From JAXDMU01 sp963762435 (lineage in GTDB: Bacteria; Pseudomonadota; Alphaproteobacteria; ATCC43930; CGMCC-115725), in NCBI GenBank assembly GCA_963762435.1, contig CAVXLN010000015.1, positions 434,001 to 498,000 of the forward strand: a stretch of 64,000 nt of DNA, read 5' to 3'. The translations under genes and the position numbers were made by a program. Below, in pieces: positions 27,400 to 37,184 of this stretch (its first letter is position 1; every line of letters starts with the position of its first letter). The notes below the pieces were generated by a model. It did not search any database. It was not told the DNA's origin and worked only from the letters and a program-made list of their open reading frames with translations.

Positions 27400-29391
27400 T
27401 CACATGCCGTGCATGACTTGCTTCGAATTGCCGGTCATGAGGTTGCGATATCGGGCCAGCGCCATCAGCGGGAAATACGTCCGGTAGCCGTGATAGCGCA
27501 GATAGAAGACGCGCGGGAATCCCACCGCCGTATAGGTGTCCTCGTGCCAGAGGCCGGTCTCCTGCCGCGTGCGCATCAGGAACTCGATGCCGCGTTTGAC
27601 CGAATCATGCTCGACCGCACCCGCCGCCATCAGCCCCAGCACGGCCCAGGCGGTCTGCGAGGCGGTCGAGACATCGCCTTCGCCATGATGGCCGTCATAA
27701 TAGCTGATGCCGTCCTCGCCCCAGCCGCCGTCGGGCCTCTGCCCGGAGATCAGATAGTCGATCGCGCGCTTGAAGCCCGGATGCGCGAAATTCTCGCCCG
27801 CGGCATTGAGCGCGCATAGCACCGACCAGGTGCCATAGATGAAATTGGTGCCCCAGCGGCCATACCAGGAACCGTCATCCTCCTGCTCGGCCCAGAGATA
27901 CGCGACGCCGCGATCCAAGGCCGGCGTGCCGCGCTTCATGCCGATCTGCGCCAGCATGGAGACGCAGCGCGCGCTCACATCGGCGGTCGGGGGGTCGAGC
28001 AATGCGCCATGATCGGCGAAGGGGATGTAGTTCAGGTAGTAATGCTCGTTATCGGCATCGAAGGCGCCCCAGCCGCCATTCTTGCTCTGCATGCCGATGA
28101 CCCATTCGACCGCGCGATCGATATTCTCGCGATGCGCCGGGTCGCCGGCGCGGTCGATCGCCATGACGACCGCGGCCGTGTCGTCGACATCGGGATAATG
28201 CGCGTTGCCATACTGGAACGCCCAGCCGCCGGGCCGGATGCCGGGCCGGGCCGCCGCCCAGTCGCCCACGACCTCGAGCTCCTGCTTTTGGACCAGCCAG
28301 TCGTTGGCCTCGGCCGCGGCACGCTTGGCGGCCGGCGAGGCCTTGCCGTCATTGCGGACATCGCCGACCTCGAGCATGGCATGGGCGGCCAGGCCGGTAT
28401 CCCAGATCGGCGAGACGCAGGGCTGGACATAGTGGTCGCCATCCTCGTCCTGGATCACCAGCAGCCGGAGCGAATCCTTGGCGGTCACCAGCCGCGGATC
28501 ATCCTTGGCATAGCCCAGGCACTCCATCGCCATGACCGAATTGGCCATGGCCGGGAAGATGGCGCCGAGGCCGTCCGTGCCGTTGAGCCGCTCTTCCATG
28601 AAGGCGACGGCGCGGTCGATCGCGCGCTGCCGCCCGCGTTTCGGGAAGAACGGGTCGACCCGGCGCAGCCCGTGATCGAGCCAGCGGAACAAGGTCGACC
28701 AGATATTCTTGTTGGCGGCGTGAAGGTAGCGCTGCTCCTCGAAAGGCGGGGTCAGGAACAGCTCGGCAATGTCGATCTTGCGCGGGTTCACTGCCTGCGG
28801 CTTCAGCGTCATCAGGATCAGCAGCGGCACGATGACGGTGCGCGACCAGTAGGAGACCTTGTCGAGATGGAACGGGAACCATTTCGGCAGGCTCATGATC
28901 TCGACCGGCATCACCGGCACGGCCCGCCACGGCACCTGGCCGAAGAGCGAGAGGGCGATGCGCGTGAAGACGTTGCAGCGCGCCGCCCCGCCGACCGAAT
29001 GGATCGCTGCCCTGGCACGCACCATATGCGGCGCGTCGGGATGATCGCCGGCGAGCTTCAAGGCGAAATAGGCCTTGGTCGTAGCGCTGACATCGAAGTG
29101 TCCGGCATGGAACAGCGGCCAACCGCCGTCCGTGCCCTGGATCTTGCGCAGATATCGGGCGATCGAGGCCTGTAGCGGCACGTCGATCTCGCCCAGATAA
29201 TGCATCAGCATGATGTATTCGGCGGGGATCGTCGCATCCGCCTCGAGCGCGAAAACCCAGTGCCCGTCCGGCCGCTGGCGCTGGACCAGCGCCTCGGTGG
29301 CCCCCTCGATCGCCGAATCAAGCGCCGCGAGCGTCGGCTCAGACAAGGCGCCGCTGGCCATGGCAATGTCGCTATCGGCCGTCTTCGTCAT
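27400..29391 (-). CDS. shc: Squalene-hopene cyclase
   Basis: Cyclises squalene to hopene or hopanol at the inner membrane. 663 residues, full length. The catalytic acid motif DVDDTA is present near the middle, as are several QW repeats such as QRPDGHWVFALE, GTDGGWPLFH, QSKNGGWGAFD and QEDDGSWYGRWG. The ATG at 29391 gives the normal start TKTADS with CAGGACG upstream; an earlier TTG at 29418 is possible. It is in the leftward operon between hpnE and hpnG. Confidence 0.97.
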   Translation of the reverse strand: MTKTADSDIAMASGALSEPTLAALDSAIEGATEALVQRQRPDGHWVFALEADATIPAEYIMLMHYLGEIDVPLQASIARYLRKIQGTDGGWPLFHAGHFDVSATTKAYFALKLAGDHPDAPHMVRARAAIHSVGGAARCNVFTRIALSLFGQVPWRAVPVMPVEIMSLPKWFPFHLDKVSYWSRTVIVPLLILMTLKPQAVNPRKIDIAELFLTPPFEEQRYLHAANKNIWSTLFRWLDHGLRRVDPFFPKRGRQRAIDRAVAFMEERLNGTDGLGAIFPAMANSVMAMECLGYAKDDPRLVTAKDSLRLLVIQDEDGDHYVQPCVSPIWDTGLAAHAMLEVGDVRNDGKASPAAKRAAAEANDWLVQKQELEVVGDWAAARPGIRPGGWAFQYGNAHYPDVDDTAAVVMAIDRAGDPAHRENIDRAVEWVIGMQSKNGGWGAFDADNEHYYLNYIPFADHGALLDPPTADVSARCVSMLAQIGMKRGTPALDRGVAYLWAEQEDDGSWYGRWGTNFIYGTWSVLCALNAAGENFAHPGFKRAIDYLISGQRPDGGWGEDGISYYDGHHGEGDVSTASQTAWAVLGLMAAGAVEHDSVKRGIEFLMRTRQETGLWHEDTYTAVGFPRVFYLRYHGYRTYFPLMALARYRNLMTGNSKQVMHGM

Positions 29392-29487
29392 ATCGTCCTG
29401 GAAAGATGGCCCCAACAATCGGGGAGATTGGTGACTGTGGTCTGCTTGCGCAAGGCGCAGGGCTTTAACATGGTTACGAATCCGGTG

Positions 29488-30741
29488 CTATGCGATATGG
29501 ACAACACAATCCGCCGCTTTTTCGCCTGAACGGATAGCACCTTCAATGGTTGCCGGCAGGCCGGTATCGGTCCAATCGCCCGCCAGCGCCAGGTTTCGCC
29601 AGCGAGTCGCACTCTTCGGGCGCAGGGCAACCTGGGCCGGAGTCTGGGCGAAGGTGGCGCGTTTCTCCTTGACGATGCGCCAGGCCGGCAGCGGCGCCGA
29701 TCCCAAGGACAGGCATGCCGCGACATCGGCCCAGATCCGCGTTGCGATCGATTCGGCCTCGTCATCGACGATCGCGGTCGCCGAGCTGACCGTGACGGAG
29801 GCGAGATCGTGCCGGCGGAATACCCATTGCGCCACGCCGCCGATGACGCCCAGCACACTCACCTCGTCCGCGGGCAGGGCGGTCGCCAAGCGGAAATGCG
29901 CATTCACGATCGAGCGGTATTCGGTCGGAACGGAGAGCCCGGGCAGCAGGCTTTCGGCCACGGCCGGCGGCACGGCCAGGATGACGGCATCGTCCTGGTC
30001 GAGCGGAATCGCTTCGGCGGCGAGATCGAGGGCTGCGGCCCGCTCGCCTTCGAACCGGATGCCGCGCACCCGGCTGCCGGTCAAAAGCCGCCCGCCCTTG
30101 AGCGCGAGCCAGGCCAGTGCCGGATCGACGAAGCTTTCCGACAGGCCGACTCGCGCCACCAGCGGCCGGCAATAGCGCGCACCCCGGCCGAACGTCTCCT
30201 TCAGCACGGGCCACAGCAGCTCGGCCGCCCCGTTCTCGGCCTCGGTATTGAGGGCGGCCACCGTCAGCGGCTCCCAGAAGCGGCGATAAAGGGCAGCGTT
30301 GTTGCCGACCAGGGCCGCGACCGTATCGTTGGGGCCGGCGCGCATGATCTTGAGGCCGGTCAGATAATCGCTGAGCTTGGAGCCCGGTACCCGGCGCTTG
30401 GGATCGAGCAGCCAGAGCGGCAGCGGCCCGTCATTGGGCACCACCTCCCAGCGCTCGCCGGTCGCGAGATCGATAAAGGGAAACCGCGCCTCATCCGGCC
30501 CGGCCAGGCTGTCGGCGGCGCCGATGCGGTCGAGATAGGCCAAGGCCGAGCGGTTGCCGCTCATCAGCAGATGGTTGCCATTGTCGATGCGGCAGCCCAG
30601 CTGCTCGTCGAAATAAGAGCGGCAACGGCCGCCCGCCTGCGGTCCCGCCTCGTACAGCACCACCTTGCGGCCAGCGGCAGCAAGGCGGACAGCAGCGCTC
30701 AGCCCGGCGAGGCCGGCGCCCACGATATGGATCCGCGCCAT
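29488..30741 (-). CDS. hpnE: Hydroxysqualene dehydroxylase HpnE
   Basis: An FAD-dependent amine-oxidase-like enzyme of 417 residues that reduces hydroxysqualene to squalene. The dinucleotide-binding motif IVGAGLAGLSAAVRLA opens the protein, followed by GGRCRSYFDEQLG and a C-terminal GDWTDTGLPATIEGAI, the FAD-contacting segment of this family. It starts 1 base after the hpnD stop and is transcribed with it. With HpnC and HpnD it replaces classical squalene synthase. Confidence 0.94.
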   Translation of the reverse strand: MARIHIVGAGLAGLSAAVRLAAAGRKVVLYEAGPQAGGRCRSYFDEQLGCRIDNGNHLLMSGNRSALAYLDRIGAADSLAGPDEARFPFIDLATGERWEVVPNDGPLPLWLLDPKRRVPGSKLSDYLTGLKIMRAGPNDTVAALVGNNAALYRRFWEPLTVAALNTEAENGAAELLWPVLKETFGRGARYCRPLVARVGLSESFVDPALAWLALKGGRLLTGSRVRGIRFEGERAAALDLAAEAIPLDQDDAVILAVPPAVAESLLPGLSVPTEYRSIVNAHFRLATALPADEVSVLGVIGGVAQWVFRRHDLASVTVSSATAIVDDEAESIATRIWADVAACLSLGSAPLPAWRIVKEKRATFAQTPAQVALRPKSATRWRNLALAGDWTDTGLPATIEGAIRSGEKAADCVVHIA

Positions 30742-30742
30742 G

Positions 30743-31609
30743 TCAGAGATAGCCGCGGCGAAGCGCGATCCAGAGCTTCACGAGCTTCGGCACCTTGACG
30801 GGCGCGCGCGGCGGCGCCCAGCCGCGCCGGATCAGCCGGTCGAGCGTGGCCTTGTAGACGCCGCCCATCATCATGGCCGGCCGCATCGCCTTGCGGTCGC
30901 ACGCGGCCATGGCGCGCTCGGCCGTGGCGAAGGCGTCGAGCGCGCGCTTCGACAGATCCCGGCAGACGGAGTCAAGGCCGGGATGGGCGAGCACTGCTTG
31001 TGGATCGTCGGTAGCGATGCCGTTCGCCGTCAGCAGCTCGCGCGGCAGATAGAGCCGCCCGCGCTCGGCATCCTCATCGACATCGCGCAGGATGTTGGTG
31101 AGCTGGAGCGCCAGGCCGAGACTGTCCGCGACCTCGTCGGCCCGCGGCTGCCAGGTGCCGAAGATCCGCACCGACAGCCTTCCGACAGCGCCGGCGACGC
31201 GTGCGCAATAGAGCTCGAGCTCGGCCATCGAGGGGGCGCGGATGTCGCGGTCGGCATCCATCTGCATGCCGTCGATGACGGCGAGGAAATCTTGGCGTAA
31301 GAGCCCGAAATCCTTGACCGGTCCCATCAGCGCGCGGGCGAGCGTCTGGCCCGGCACCTGGCCTTGATATATGGCGTCGATATCGTCGCGCCAGCGATCG
31401 AGATCCATCTGCTTTGCCTCCGGCTCGGCCGGCTCGTCGGCGATGTCGTCGACATCCCGGCAGAAGGCATAGATCGCGAACATGCCGTTGCGCCGCGCCT
31501 CGGGCAGCAGCTTCATGGCGGTGTAGAAGGAGCTCTTGGCGGCACCCGCGCGCCGCACCGCCTCGGCGAGATCGGCCGCCGAATCGTAAATAGCGAGATC
31601 GGCGTTCAT
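30743..31609 (-). CDS. hpnD: Presqualene diphosphate synthase HpnD
   Basis: Condenses two farnesyl diphosphates to presqualene diphosphate. 288 residues of the trans-isoprenyl synthase (squalene/phytoene) fold. Both Asp-rich motifs are clear: CRDVDDIADE near residue 52 and LTNILRDVDEDAERGR in the second half, with YLPRELL next to it. The ATG at 31609 overlaps the hpnC stop (ATGA), so translation is coupled. The frame is open further upstream, but that is the antisense shadow of hpnC. Confidence 0.95.
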   Translation of the reverse strand: MNADLAIYDSAADLAEAVRRAGAAKSSFYTAMKLLPEARRNGMFAIYAFCRDVDDIADEPAEPEAKQMDLDRWRDDIDAIYQGQVPGQTLARALMGPVKDFGLLRQDFLAVIDGMQMDADRDIRAPSMAELELYCARVAGAVGRLSVRIFGTWQPRADEVADSLGLALQLTNILRDVDEDAERGRLYLPRELLTANGIATDDPQAVLAHPGLDSVCRDLSKRALDAFATAERAMAACDRKAMRPAMMMGGVYKATLDRLIRRGWAPPRAPVKVPKLVKLWIALRRGYL

Positions 31610-32496
31610 CGGGCCGGCGCCATCCTGGGTGTCGCGGGGCGCGAGCGTCGCCGCCGCCAACCGGTGACGAGGGCCGAAAGCGCGATGCCGGCCGCCGCCG
31701 GCTTGCCATAGGCGACGCGCGTGGCCAGCGGGTCCTCGCGTTTCAGCCGCTCGGTCAGGCGCCGGCAGAGCTGACGGATGATCTCGCATTCGAGTGCGAT
31801 CCGCGTGTCGTCGACCTGGCGCACGATATCGGCGCATTCGGCCAACAGCCCGTCGAGCGGCCGGATGACACGGTCGAGCACCTGGCGCAGGGCAGGGCTG
31901 GTCTTGTCCGCACCCAGTTCCTCGATGCGGGCGCCGGCGGCGATGAGGTCGTCGGTCGGCAGATAGACCCGGTCGAGCTGCCGGTAATCCTCGCCGCAAT
32001 CCTGCAGGTGATTGACGATTTGCAGCGCATTACAGAGCGCATCGGCGGCTGGGCGGCAGGCGGCACCCTCGCCATGAAGATCGAGCAGCTGGCGCCCGAC
32101 GGGGGCGGCCGAGAGATAGCAATAGCCCAGGAGCTCGCTCCAATCGCGATAGCGCGCCTTGCGGGCGTCCTGGGTGAAGGCTGAGAGCAGGTCCAGGCAG
32201 TGCTGCGGCGTGATGCCGGTCTCCTCGAGGCTCAGCCTCATGCCAGCGGCACTGGGGGACTCGGCGCCAGGGGCGCCTTGGATGATCTCGGCCATGCGGG
32301 CGAGCCGCGCCACCTTGTCGTCGGGCTCGAGGCCGGGATTGTCGGCGATATCGTCGCCGGCGCGCGCGAAACGATAGAAGATATGGACGTGCCGGCGCAG
32401 GTCCGGGCGGATCAGGAACGAGCCGACCGGGAAATTCTCATCGCCGGCACCCTTGCCGGACGGGGTTTCGAGCGTGTCGGTCATGCCCTCACTCAT
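31606..32496 (-). CDS. hpnC: Hydroxysqualene synthase HpnC
   Basis: 296 residues, the paralogue of HpnD that converts presqualene diphosphate to hydroxysqualene. The first Asp motif reads FARAGDDIADNPG and the second is HLQDCGEDYRQLDRVYLP, with the changes usual in HpnC. It opens with ENFPVGSFLI, a typical HpnC start. It starts 3 bases after the hpnA stop and overlaps hpnD by four bases. Confidence 0.94.
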   Translation of the reverse strand: MSEGMTDTLETPSGKGAGDENFPVGSFLIRPDLRRHVHIFYRFARAGDDIADNPGLEPDDKVARLARMAEIIQGAPGAESPSAAGMRLSLEETGITPQHCLDLLSAFTQDARKARYRDWSELLGYCYLSAAPVGRQLLDLHGEGAACRPAADALCNALQIVNHLQDCGEDYRQLDRVYLPTDDLIAAGARIEELGADKTSPALRQVLDRVIRPLDGLLAECADIVRQVDDTRIALECEIIRQLCRRLTERLKREDPLATRVAYGKPAAAGIALSALVTGWRRRRSRPATPRMAPAR

Positions 32497-32499
32497 GAC

Positions 32500-33501
32500 T
32501 CAGCCCCGCTTGCGCTGCAAGATATAGCCATTCGCCTCGAACCATTGGACGGCATCGGCAAAGCCCGCCTTGGCCGGCCGCGGGGCATAGCCCAGCTCCT
32601 GCCGCGCCTTGTCGATCCGGAAGAACATGAGCTTTTTGGCGAGCTTCACGCCGTCGACCGTGACGAAGGGCTCGCGGCCCGTCATCCGGCTCACCGCCTC
32701 GGCCCCATAGGCCAAGGGCAGGATGAGATCGGCCGGCAGCCTGATCCAGGGCGGCTTCAATCCCGCGAGCGGGCAGACGATGCCCAGCACCTGGGCCAAA
32801 CTCAGGTTCTCGGCACCCAGAATATAGCGCTCGCCGATCCGGCCGCGCTCGAAGGCCAGCAGATGGCCCTCCGCCACATCGTCGACATGCGCGAAATTGA
32901 GGCCGGTATCGACATAGGCCGGCATGCGGCCGGAGGCGGCCTCGACAATCAAACGGCCGGTCGGGGTCGGCTTGATGTCGCGCGGGCCGATCGGGGTCGA
33001 GGGGTTGACGATGATGGCCGGCAAGCCTTCCTCGCGCACCAGCTGCTTGACGCCCTCCTCAGCCAGGAATTTCGAGCGTTTGTAAGGGCCGATCATGTCG
33101 GCGAGGCCGACCGGCGTCGCCTCGTCCGCATCGGCGCCTTTGACCAAGCCCAGCGTGGCCACGCTCGAAGTGTGCACGATCCGACGGACGCCCGCCGCCT
33201 GGGCTGCGCGCATAAGGGCGATCGTGCCGTCGACGTTGGTCCGGTACATGGCCGCTTCGTCCGGGACCCACAGGCGATAATCGGCCGCGACATGGAACAG
33301 CGCTTCGACGCCGTCCACCGCGGCCGGCAGCGTCTCGGGCTCGGACAGGCTGCCGGTGGCGATCTCGACATCGATGTCGGCGAGGTTGCGGCGGTCGCTG
33401 CCGGCGCGGGCCAGCACGCGCACCCGATGCCCGGCCGCGATCAGCTTGCGGGCGACGGCCGAGCCGACGAAGCCGGTGGCGCCGGTCACCAACGAAATCA
33501 T
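32500..33501 (-). CDS. hpnA: Hopanoid-associated NAD-dependent epimerase HpnA
   Basis: 333 residues, extended short-chain dehydrogenase fold: GATGFVGSAVARKL at the N-terminus, the catalytic YKRSK near residue 150, and HTSSVATLG with the active-site Ser. HpnA members are proposed to modify the sugar or polyol headgroup of hopanoids. It opens the leftward operon hpnA-C-D-E-shc-G and is divergent from the di-haem cytochrome gene. There is no hpnB glycosyltransferase beside it, which it often accompanies. Confidence 0.9.
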   Translation of the reverse strand: MISLVTGATGFVGSAVARKLIAAGHRVRVLARAGSDRRNLADIDVEIATGSLSEPETLPAAVDGVEALFHVAADYRLWVPDEAAMYRTNVDGTIALMRAAQAAGVRRIVHTSSVATLGLVKGADADEATPVGLADMIGPYKRSKFLAEEGVKQLVREEGLPAIIVNPSTPIGPRDIKPTPTGRLIVEAASGRMPAYVDTGLNFAHVDDVAEGHLLAFERGRIGERYILGAENLSLAQVLGIVCPLAGLKPPWIRLPADLILPLAYGAEAVSRMTGREPFVTVDGVKLAKKLMFFRIDKARQELGYAPRPAKAGFADAVQWFEANGYILQRKRG

Positions 33502-33684
33502 GATGAGGAGGGGCTCCACGACCGAGGAAGCTGGCTCATTACCCCATGCCGGCCTGGTTTGGGTAGAGGCTGGTGCGAGCGCGGTTACGATTGTAGCCCG
33601 CTTCGTCGCACCCGAAATCCACGCGTAATCCCGAGAATCGAGGGTCTTCGCCATCGCGCGGCGCTTGTTCGCAAGGGCCGCTCC

Positions 33685-34659
33685 ATGATCTTTCAGGCGA
33701 GGCTTTCGATGCTCAATTTCATCGGCTTGGCGATATTGCTGATCGTCGCCATCCTGCTGCTTCTGGCCTGCCGGCATGCCTGGCATTCGGAGAACCGACT
33801 CTGGAAATGGGCGGGCTCCGCGGTTGCGGCACTGCTTGCCGCGGTGGCCGCGATGGCGGCCGTCATCGCCATGGCCGGGCTGCACAAGCTCGAGGCGCGC
33901 GATGCGCCGGTGCCGATCCTCCAGGTCGCGGGCACGCCGGACCAGATCACACGCGGCCGGGCCGTCGCCGAGAGTTTCTGCGACGATTGCCATTCGCGGG
34001 GCGGCGCGCTCACCGGCGGATTCGATATCGGTAAGGAGCTGTCGGTCGATATCGGTCATCTCGTCACTGCCAATCTGACGCCGGCGGGAGAGCTCGATCG
34101 CTGGTCGGACGGCCAGATCTTCCGCGCGATCCGCAACAGCGTCGATGCCGACGGGCATTGGCTTGTGATCATGTCCTATACCGGCGCCGGCAATCTCAGC
34201 GACGAGGATATCGAGGCGCTCATCGCCTATATCCGCACCGTGCCGCCGGCCGGTGTCGAGACGCCGGATCCGCCCGATCAGCTCAATATGCTGGGTGTGA
34301 CGATGCTTGGCGCAGGCCTGCTGCCCAGCGGCAGGCCGATCCAGACCGGCGCCATCGCGGCCCCGCCCAAGGCGGCGACGGCGGCCTATGGCGGCTATAT
34401 CCTCTCCTACCAGGATTGCCGCGGCTGCCATGGCCCGAACCTCACCGGCGGCGTTCAAGGCCAGCTCGGGCCGATCGGTCCCGATCTCGACCTCGTCAAG
34501 GATTGGACGCTCGAGCAATTCATGGCGACGATGCGCACCGGCATCGATCCCGCCGGACATCAGATCAGCGGCGAGATGCCCTGGCGCCCGATCGGAAAAA
34601 TGGATGATGTCGAGCTCGGCGCGATCTACCAATATCTCGTCGATATGCCCAATTCGTAA
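33685..34659 (+). CDS. Membrane-anchored di-haem cytochrome c
   Basis: 324 residues. Two hydrophobic segments at the N-terminus (about 10-30 and 45-65) anchor it, and two haem c sites follow: CDDCH near residue 96 and CRGCH near residue 245. Met ligands are plausible in the stretches after each. The layout is that of membrane-bound cytochrome c subunits that pass electrons from a dehydrogenase. No dehydrogenase gene is next to it. A start at 33709 (after GCGAGG) is also possible. The VOC gene follows 16 bases downstream. Confidence 0.82.
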   Translation: MIFQARLSMLNFIGLAILLIVAILLLLACRHAWHSENRLWKWAGSAVAALLAAVAAMAAVIAMAGLHKLEARDAPVPILQVAGTPDQITRGRAVAESFCDDCHSRGGALTGGFDIGKELSVDIGHLVTANLTPAGELDRWSDGQIFRAIRNSVDADGHWLVIMSYTGAGNLSDEDIEALIAYIRTVPPAGVETPDPPDQLNMLGVTMLGAGLLPSGRPIQTGAIAAPPKAATAAYGGYILSYQDCRGCHGPNLTGGVQGQLGPIGPDLDLVKDWTLEQFMATMRTGIDPAGHQISGEMPWRPIGKMDDVELGAIYQYLVDMPNS

Positions 34660-34675
34660 GAGGAGCCTGGGGAAG

Positions 34676-35086
34676 ATGCCGCTGACCGTCGACGCGCTCG
34701 ATCATGTCGTCGTCAATGTGAGCGATGTGGAGGCCGCCGCTGCCTGGTACCAGCGTGTGCTGGGCATGGCGCGCGAGGATTTCGCTCCGGGCCATGGCGG
34801 CGTCACGCGCGTCTCGGTCAAGTTCGGGCGGCAGAAGATCAATCTCCGCCCGATCGCGGCCAGCAAGACCGACTGGTTCACTGCCGATCACGAGGCGGCC
34901 GGCAGCGACGATCTGTGCTTCCTCACTCAATCGGCACCGGACGCGGTTGTGACTCATCTCAAGGAATGCGGCGTCGCGATCGAGGAAGGGCCGATCGAGA
35001 AGCGCGGTGCCCTGGGCAAGCTGATCTCGGTCTATTGCCGCGACCCGGACGGCAGCCTGATCGAGATCTCGTCCTATGCGCCGTGA
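34676..35086 (+). CDS. VOC-family (glyoxalase-like) protein
   Basis: 136 residues, one vicinal-oxygen-chelate unit of two beta-alpha-beta-beta-beta modules. Conserved points are DHVVVNVSD with a metal-ligand-type His, WYQRVLGM and the end YCRDPDGSLIEIS with its Glu. Members include glyoxalase I, ring-cleavage dioxygenases and antibiotic-resistance proteins; which is not readable. The start follows AGAGGAG at good spacing. It is probably cotranscribed with the cytochrome gene. Confidence 0.78.
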   Translation: MPLTVDALDHVVVNVSDVEAAAAWYQRVLGMAREDFAPGHGGVTRVSVKFGRQKINLRPIAASKTDWFTADHEAAGSDDLCFLTQSAPDAVVTHLKECGVAIEEGPIEKRGALGKLISVYCRDPDGSLIEISSYAP

Positions 35087-35105
35087 GGCTGGCTAGGGCC
35101 AATCG

Positions 35106-35465
35106 TCATTGGAAATCGGCCATCTCGAACATCGGCCGGATTTCGATTTCGCTCGGCCCCGGCATGGGATTGGGGCAGCGCTTCACCCAAGCGACGGCCT
35201 CGTCCATATCCTTGACTTCCCAGAGCCAGAATCCCGCGACCAGCTCGTTGACCGCGGCGAACGGCCCGTCGATGACCGTCCGGCCGGCACCATCGAACGC
35301 AATGCGCTTGCCGTGCGCGGAAGGCTTGAGCCCGTCGGCGGTGAGCCTGATGCCGGCCGCGAGCAGCTCCTCATTGAATTTGTGCATCGCCTCCCACATC
35401 TCGGCCGTGGGGAGGATGCCCTTTTCGCTGTTCTCGGTCGCCTTCACGATCACCATCACGCGCAT
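35106..35465 (-). CDS. YCII-related (DGPF-domain) protein
   Basis: 119 residues of the YCII/DGPF family. The signature VIDGPFAAVNELVAGFWLW is nearly the DGPFAE-KE pattern, and MRVMVIVKATE begins the fold. These small proteins are predicted enzymes or partners of sigma factors; no sigma gene is adjacent. The ATG at 35465 is chosen, with GAGGAG seven bases upstream. It is convergent with the VOC gene. Confidence 0.78.
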   Translation of the reverse strand: MRVMVIVKATENSEKGILPTAEMWEAMHKFNEELLAAGIRLTADGLKPSAHGKRIAFDGAGRTVIDGPFAAVNELVAGFWLWEVKDMDEAVAWVKRCPNPMPGPSEIEIRPMFEMADFQ

Positions 35466-35573
35466 CGTCCGTCTCCTCGTTCGAGCCGGCCTCATCGGCC
35501 TCACATCGGAACGACGAAGGGGGCCTTCGGAAGCCGACACCGTCCAGCTTTTTTTGACGGTTGAGGTGCCGCC

Positions 35574-37040
35574 CTAAAGCGCGTCCGCGAGCGCCGTTGC
35601 GGCTTCCCTGTACTGCTCGGCGCCCGCGAGCGCCGCGGCGAGGAGCCGATCGATATCCCTTTTGCGCGTGCGGTGATTGACGATCGCCGCGCGCAGCACG
35701 GTCCGGCCGTTGAGACGCGTGGTCGACGGGGCGGCGACGCCGCTCTCCTGAATATCGGCCGCGAGCTCGGCATGGGCGCGGTCGTCGAGCCCGACGCAAC
35801 GGAAGCAGACGATGTTGAGGGCCACCGGTGCTGCCAGCTCGAGGGCGGGATGCGCCTCGATCCGGTCGGCCAGATAGTGGGCGAGGCGGCAGCTCTCTTC
35901 GACCACGCGGCCGATCCGGCCAGCGCCGTAGGTCTTGAGCGACATCCAGACCTTGAGCGCCCGAAAGCCGCGCGAGAGATCGGGGCCGAGATCGCACGGC
36001 CAGGGGCTGCCGGCCGCGAGGCCGCGGGTGCCGCGCGCGAGGTATGAAGCGGACTGAGCGAATGCCGCGGCGTGCGCGTCGGCGTCGCTCACCACCAGGC
36101 AGCCGGAATCATAAGGCACCTGGGCCCATTTGTGGAAATCGAACGCCACGGAGTGCGCGCGCTCGATGCCGCGGAAGAGGGTCCGATAGCGCTCCGACAG
36201 CATGGCGATGGCCCCAAAGGCGGCATCGACATGGAACCACAGCCCGTGCTCTTGGCAGAAATCGGCGAGGGCGGAGAGATTATCGACGGCGCCGGTATCG
36301 ACACTGCCGCCAGTGCCGACGGCGAGGAACGGGCGCAGGCCCGCCGCGCGATCTCCTTCATGCATCGCGCGCAGTAGCTCCAGATTGAGCCGGCCCGTCG
36401 CGTCGCACGGAACGAGGCGGAGCGCCTTGCTGCCGAGGCCGGCCATGTCGAAGGCGCGGCCGACACAGCCATGGACGGAGGCCGAGGCATAGCCCACGAG
36501 ATTGGTGTCATCGATGCCGGCTCGGCGGCTGTCGGCGCCCAGGGCGGCGGTGCGTGCCACCAGCACGGCCATGAAATTCGCCATCGAGGTGCCGGTCACG
36601 AGCAGCCCGGAGGATTCCGACGGCAGGCCCAGCATCTCAGCCGCCCAGCGGATCACCTGACGCTCACACAGGATCGGCGCCTGGTCGCGCCCGCCCAGAT
36701 TGGCGTTGAGCCCGCTCGCCAGCATATCGGCCAGCATGCCGACGGGCGTGCCGCCGCCATGCACCCAGCCGAAAAACCCGCCATGGCGGTTGCCGACGGC
36801 ATAGGGGGCGATGAGACGGCGATAATCCTCATAGACATCGGCGATCGGCGTCGGCTCGCGCGGCATTCCGTCGGTCCAAGCCGATCGGACGGCGGGCGGC
36901 ATCTTTCGCCAGACCGGCCCGTCACCGACACTCGCCATCTCGTCGAGCGCTTCGTCCAGCATGCGGTGCGCCAGAAGGCGCAGCTCGTCCCAGTCGGGCG
37001 GGTCGAGCGTCTCCGGCAATTCGAGATCGGAAGCGGGCAT
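35574..37040 (-). CDS. PLP-dependent group II decarboxylase
   Basis: 488 residues of the aromatic-L-amino-acid/glutamate decarboxylase family. The PLP-lysine motif is FDFHKWAQVPYDSG near residue 315, preceded by WFHVDAAFG, the Asp that binds the pyridine nitrogen. The loop LLVTGTSMANF also binds the cofactor. It would remove CO2 from an amino acid, aromatic type more likely than glutamate. It stands alone, with a 144-base AT-rich gap upstream before the divergent TupA-like gene. Confidence 0.88.
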   Translation of the reverse strand: MPASDLELPETLDPPDWDELRLLAHRMLDEALDEMASVGDGPVWRKMPPAVRSAWTDGMPREPTPIADVYEDYRRLIAPYAVGNRHGGFFGWVHGGGTPVGMLADMLASGLNANLGGRDQAPILCERQVIRWAAEMLGLPSESSGLLVTGTSMANFMAVLVARTAALGADSRRAGIDDTNLVGYASASVHGCVGRAFDMAGLGSKALRLVPCDATGRLNLELLRAMHEGDRAAGLRPFLAVGTGGSVDTGAVDNLSALADFCQEHGLWFHVDAAFGAIAMLSERYRTLFRGIERAHSVAFDFHKWAQVPYDSGCLVVSDADAHAAAFAQSASYLARGTRGLAAGSPWPCDLGPDLSRGFRALKVWMSLKTYGAGRIGRVVEESCRLAHYLADRIEAHPALELAAPVALNIVCFRCVGLDDRAHAELAADIQESGVAAPSTTRLNGRTVLRAAIVNHRTRKRDIDRLLAAALAGAEQYREAATALADAL

Positions 37041-37184
37041 GCGTCCTCGCGAGCAACGAAGACCTCAATTGGCATCAAGAAGTTTTGCGATTGGTTAATT
37101 CAGTGCTGTGACAAGTGCGCGCGTCGATATTTTAAGACTGTCGTAAATTATTGACTTGGCTTTCCCGCCGCCCATTCTGCAGCG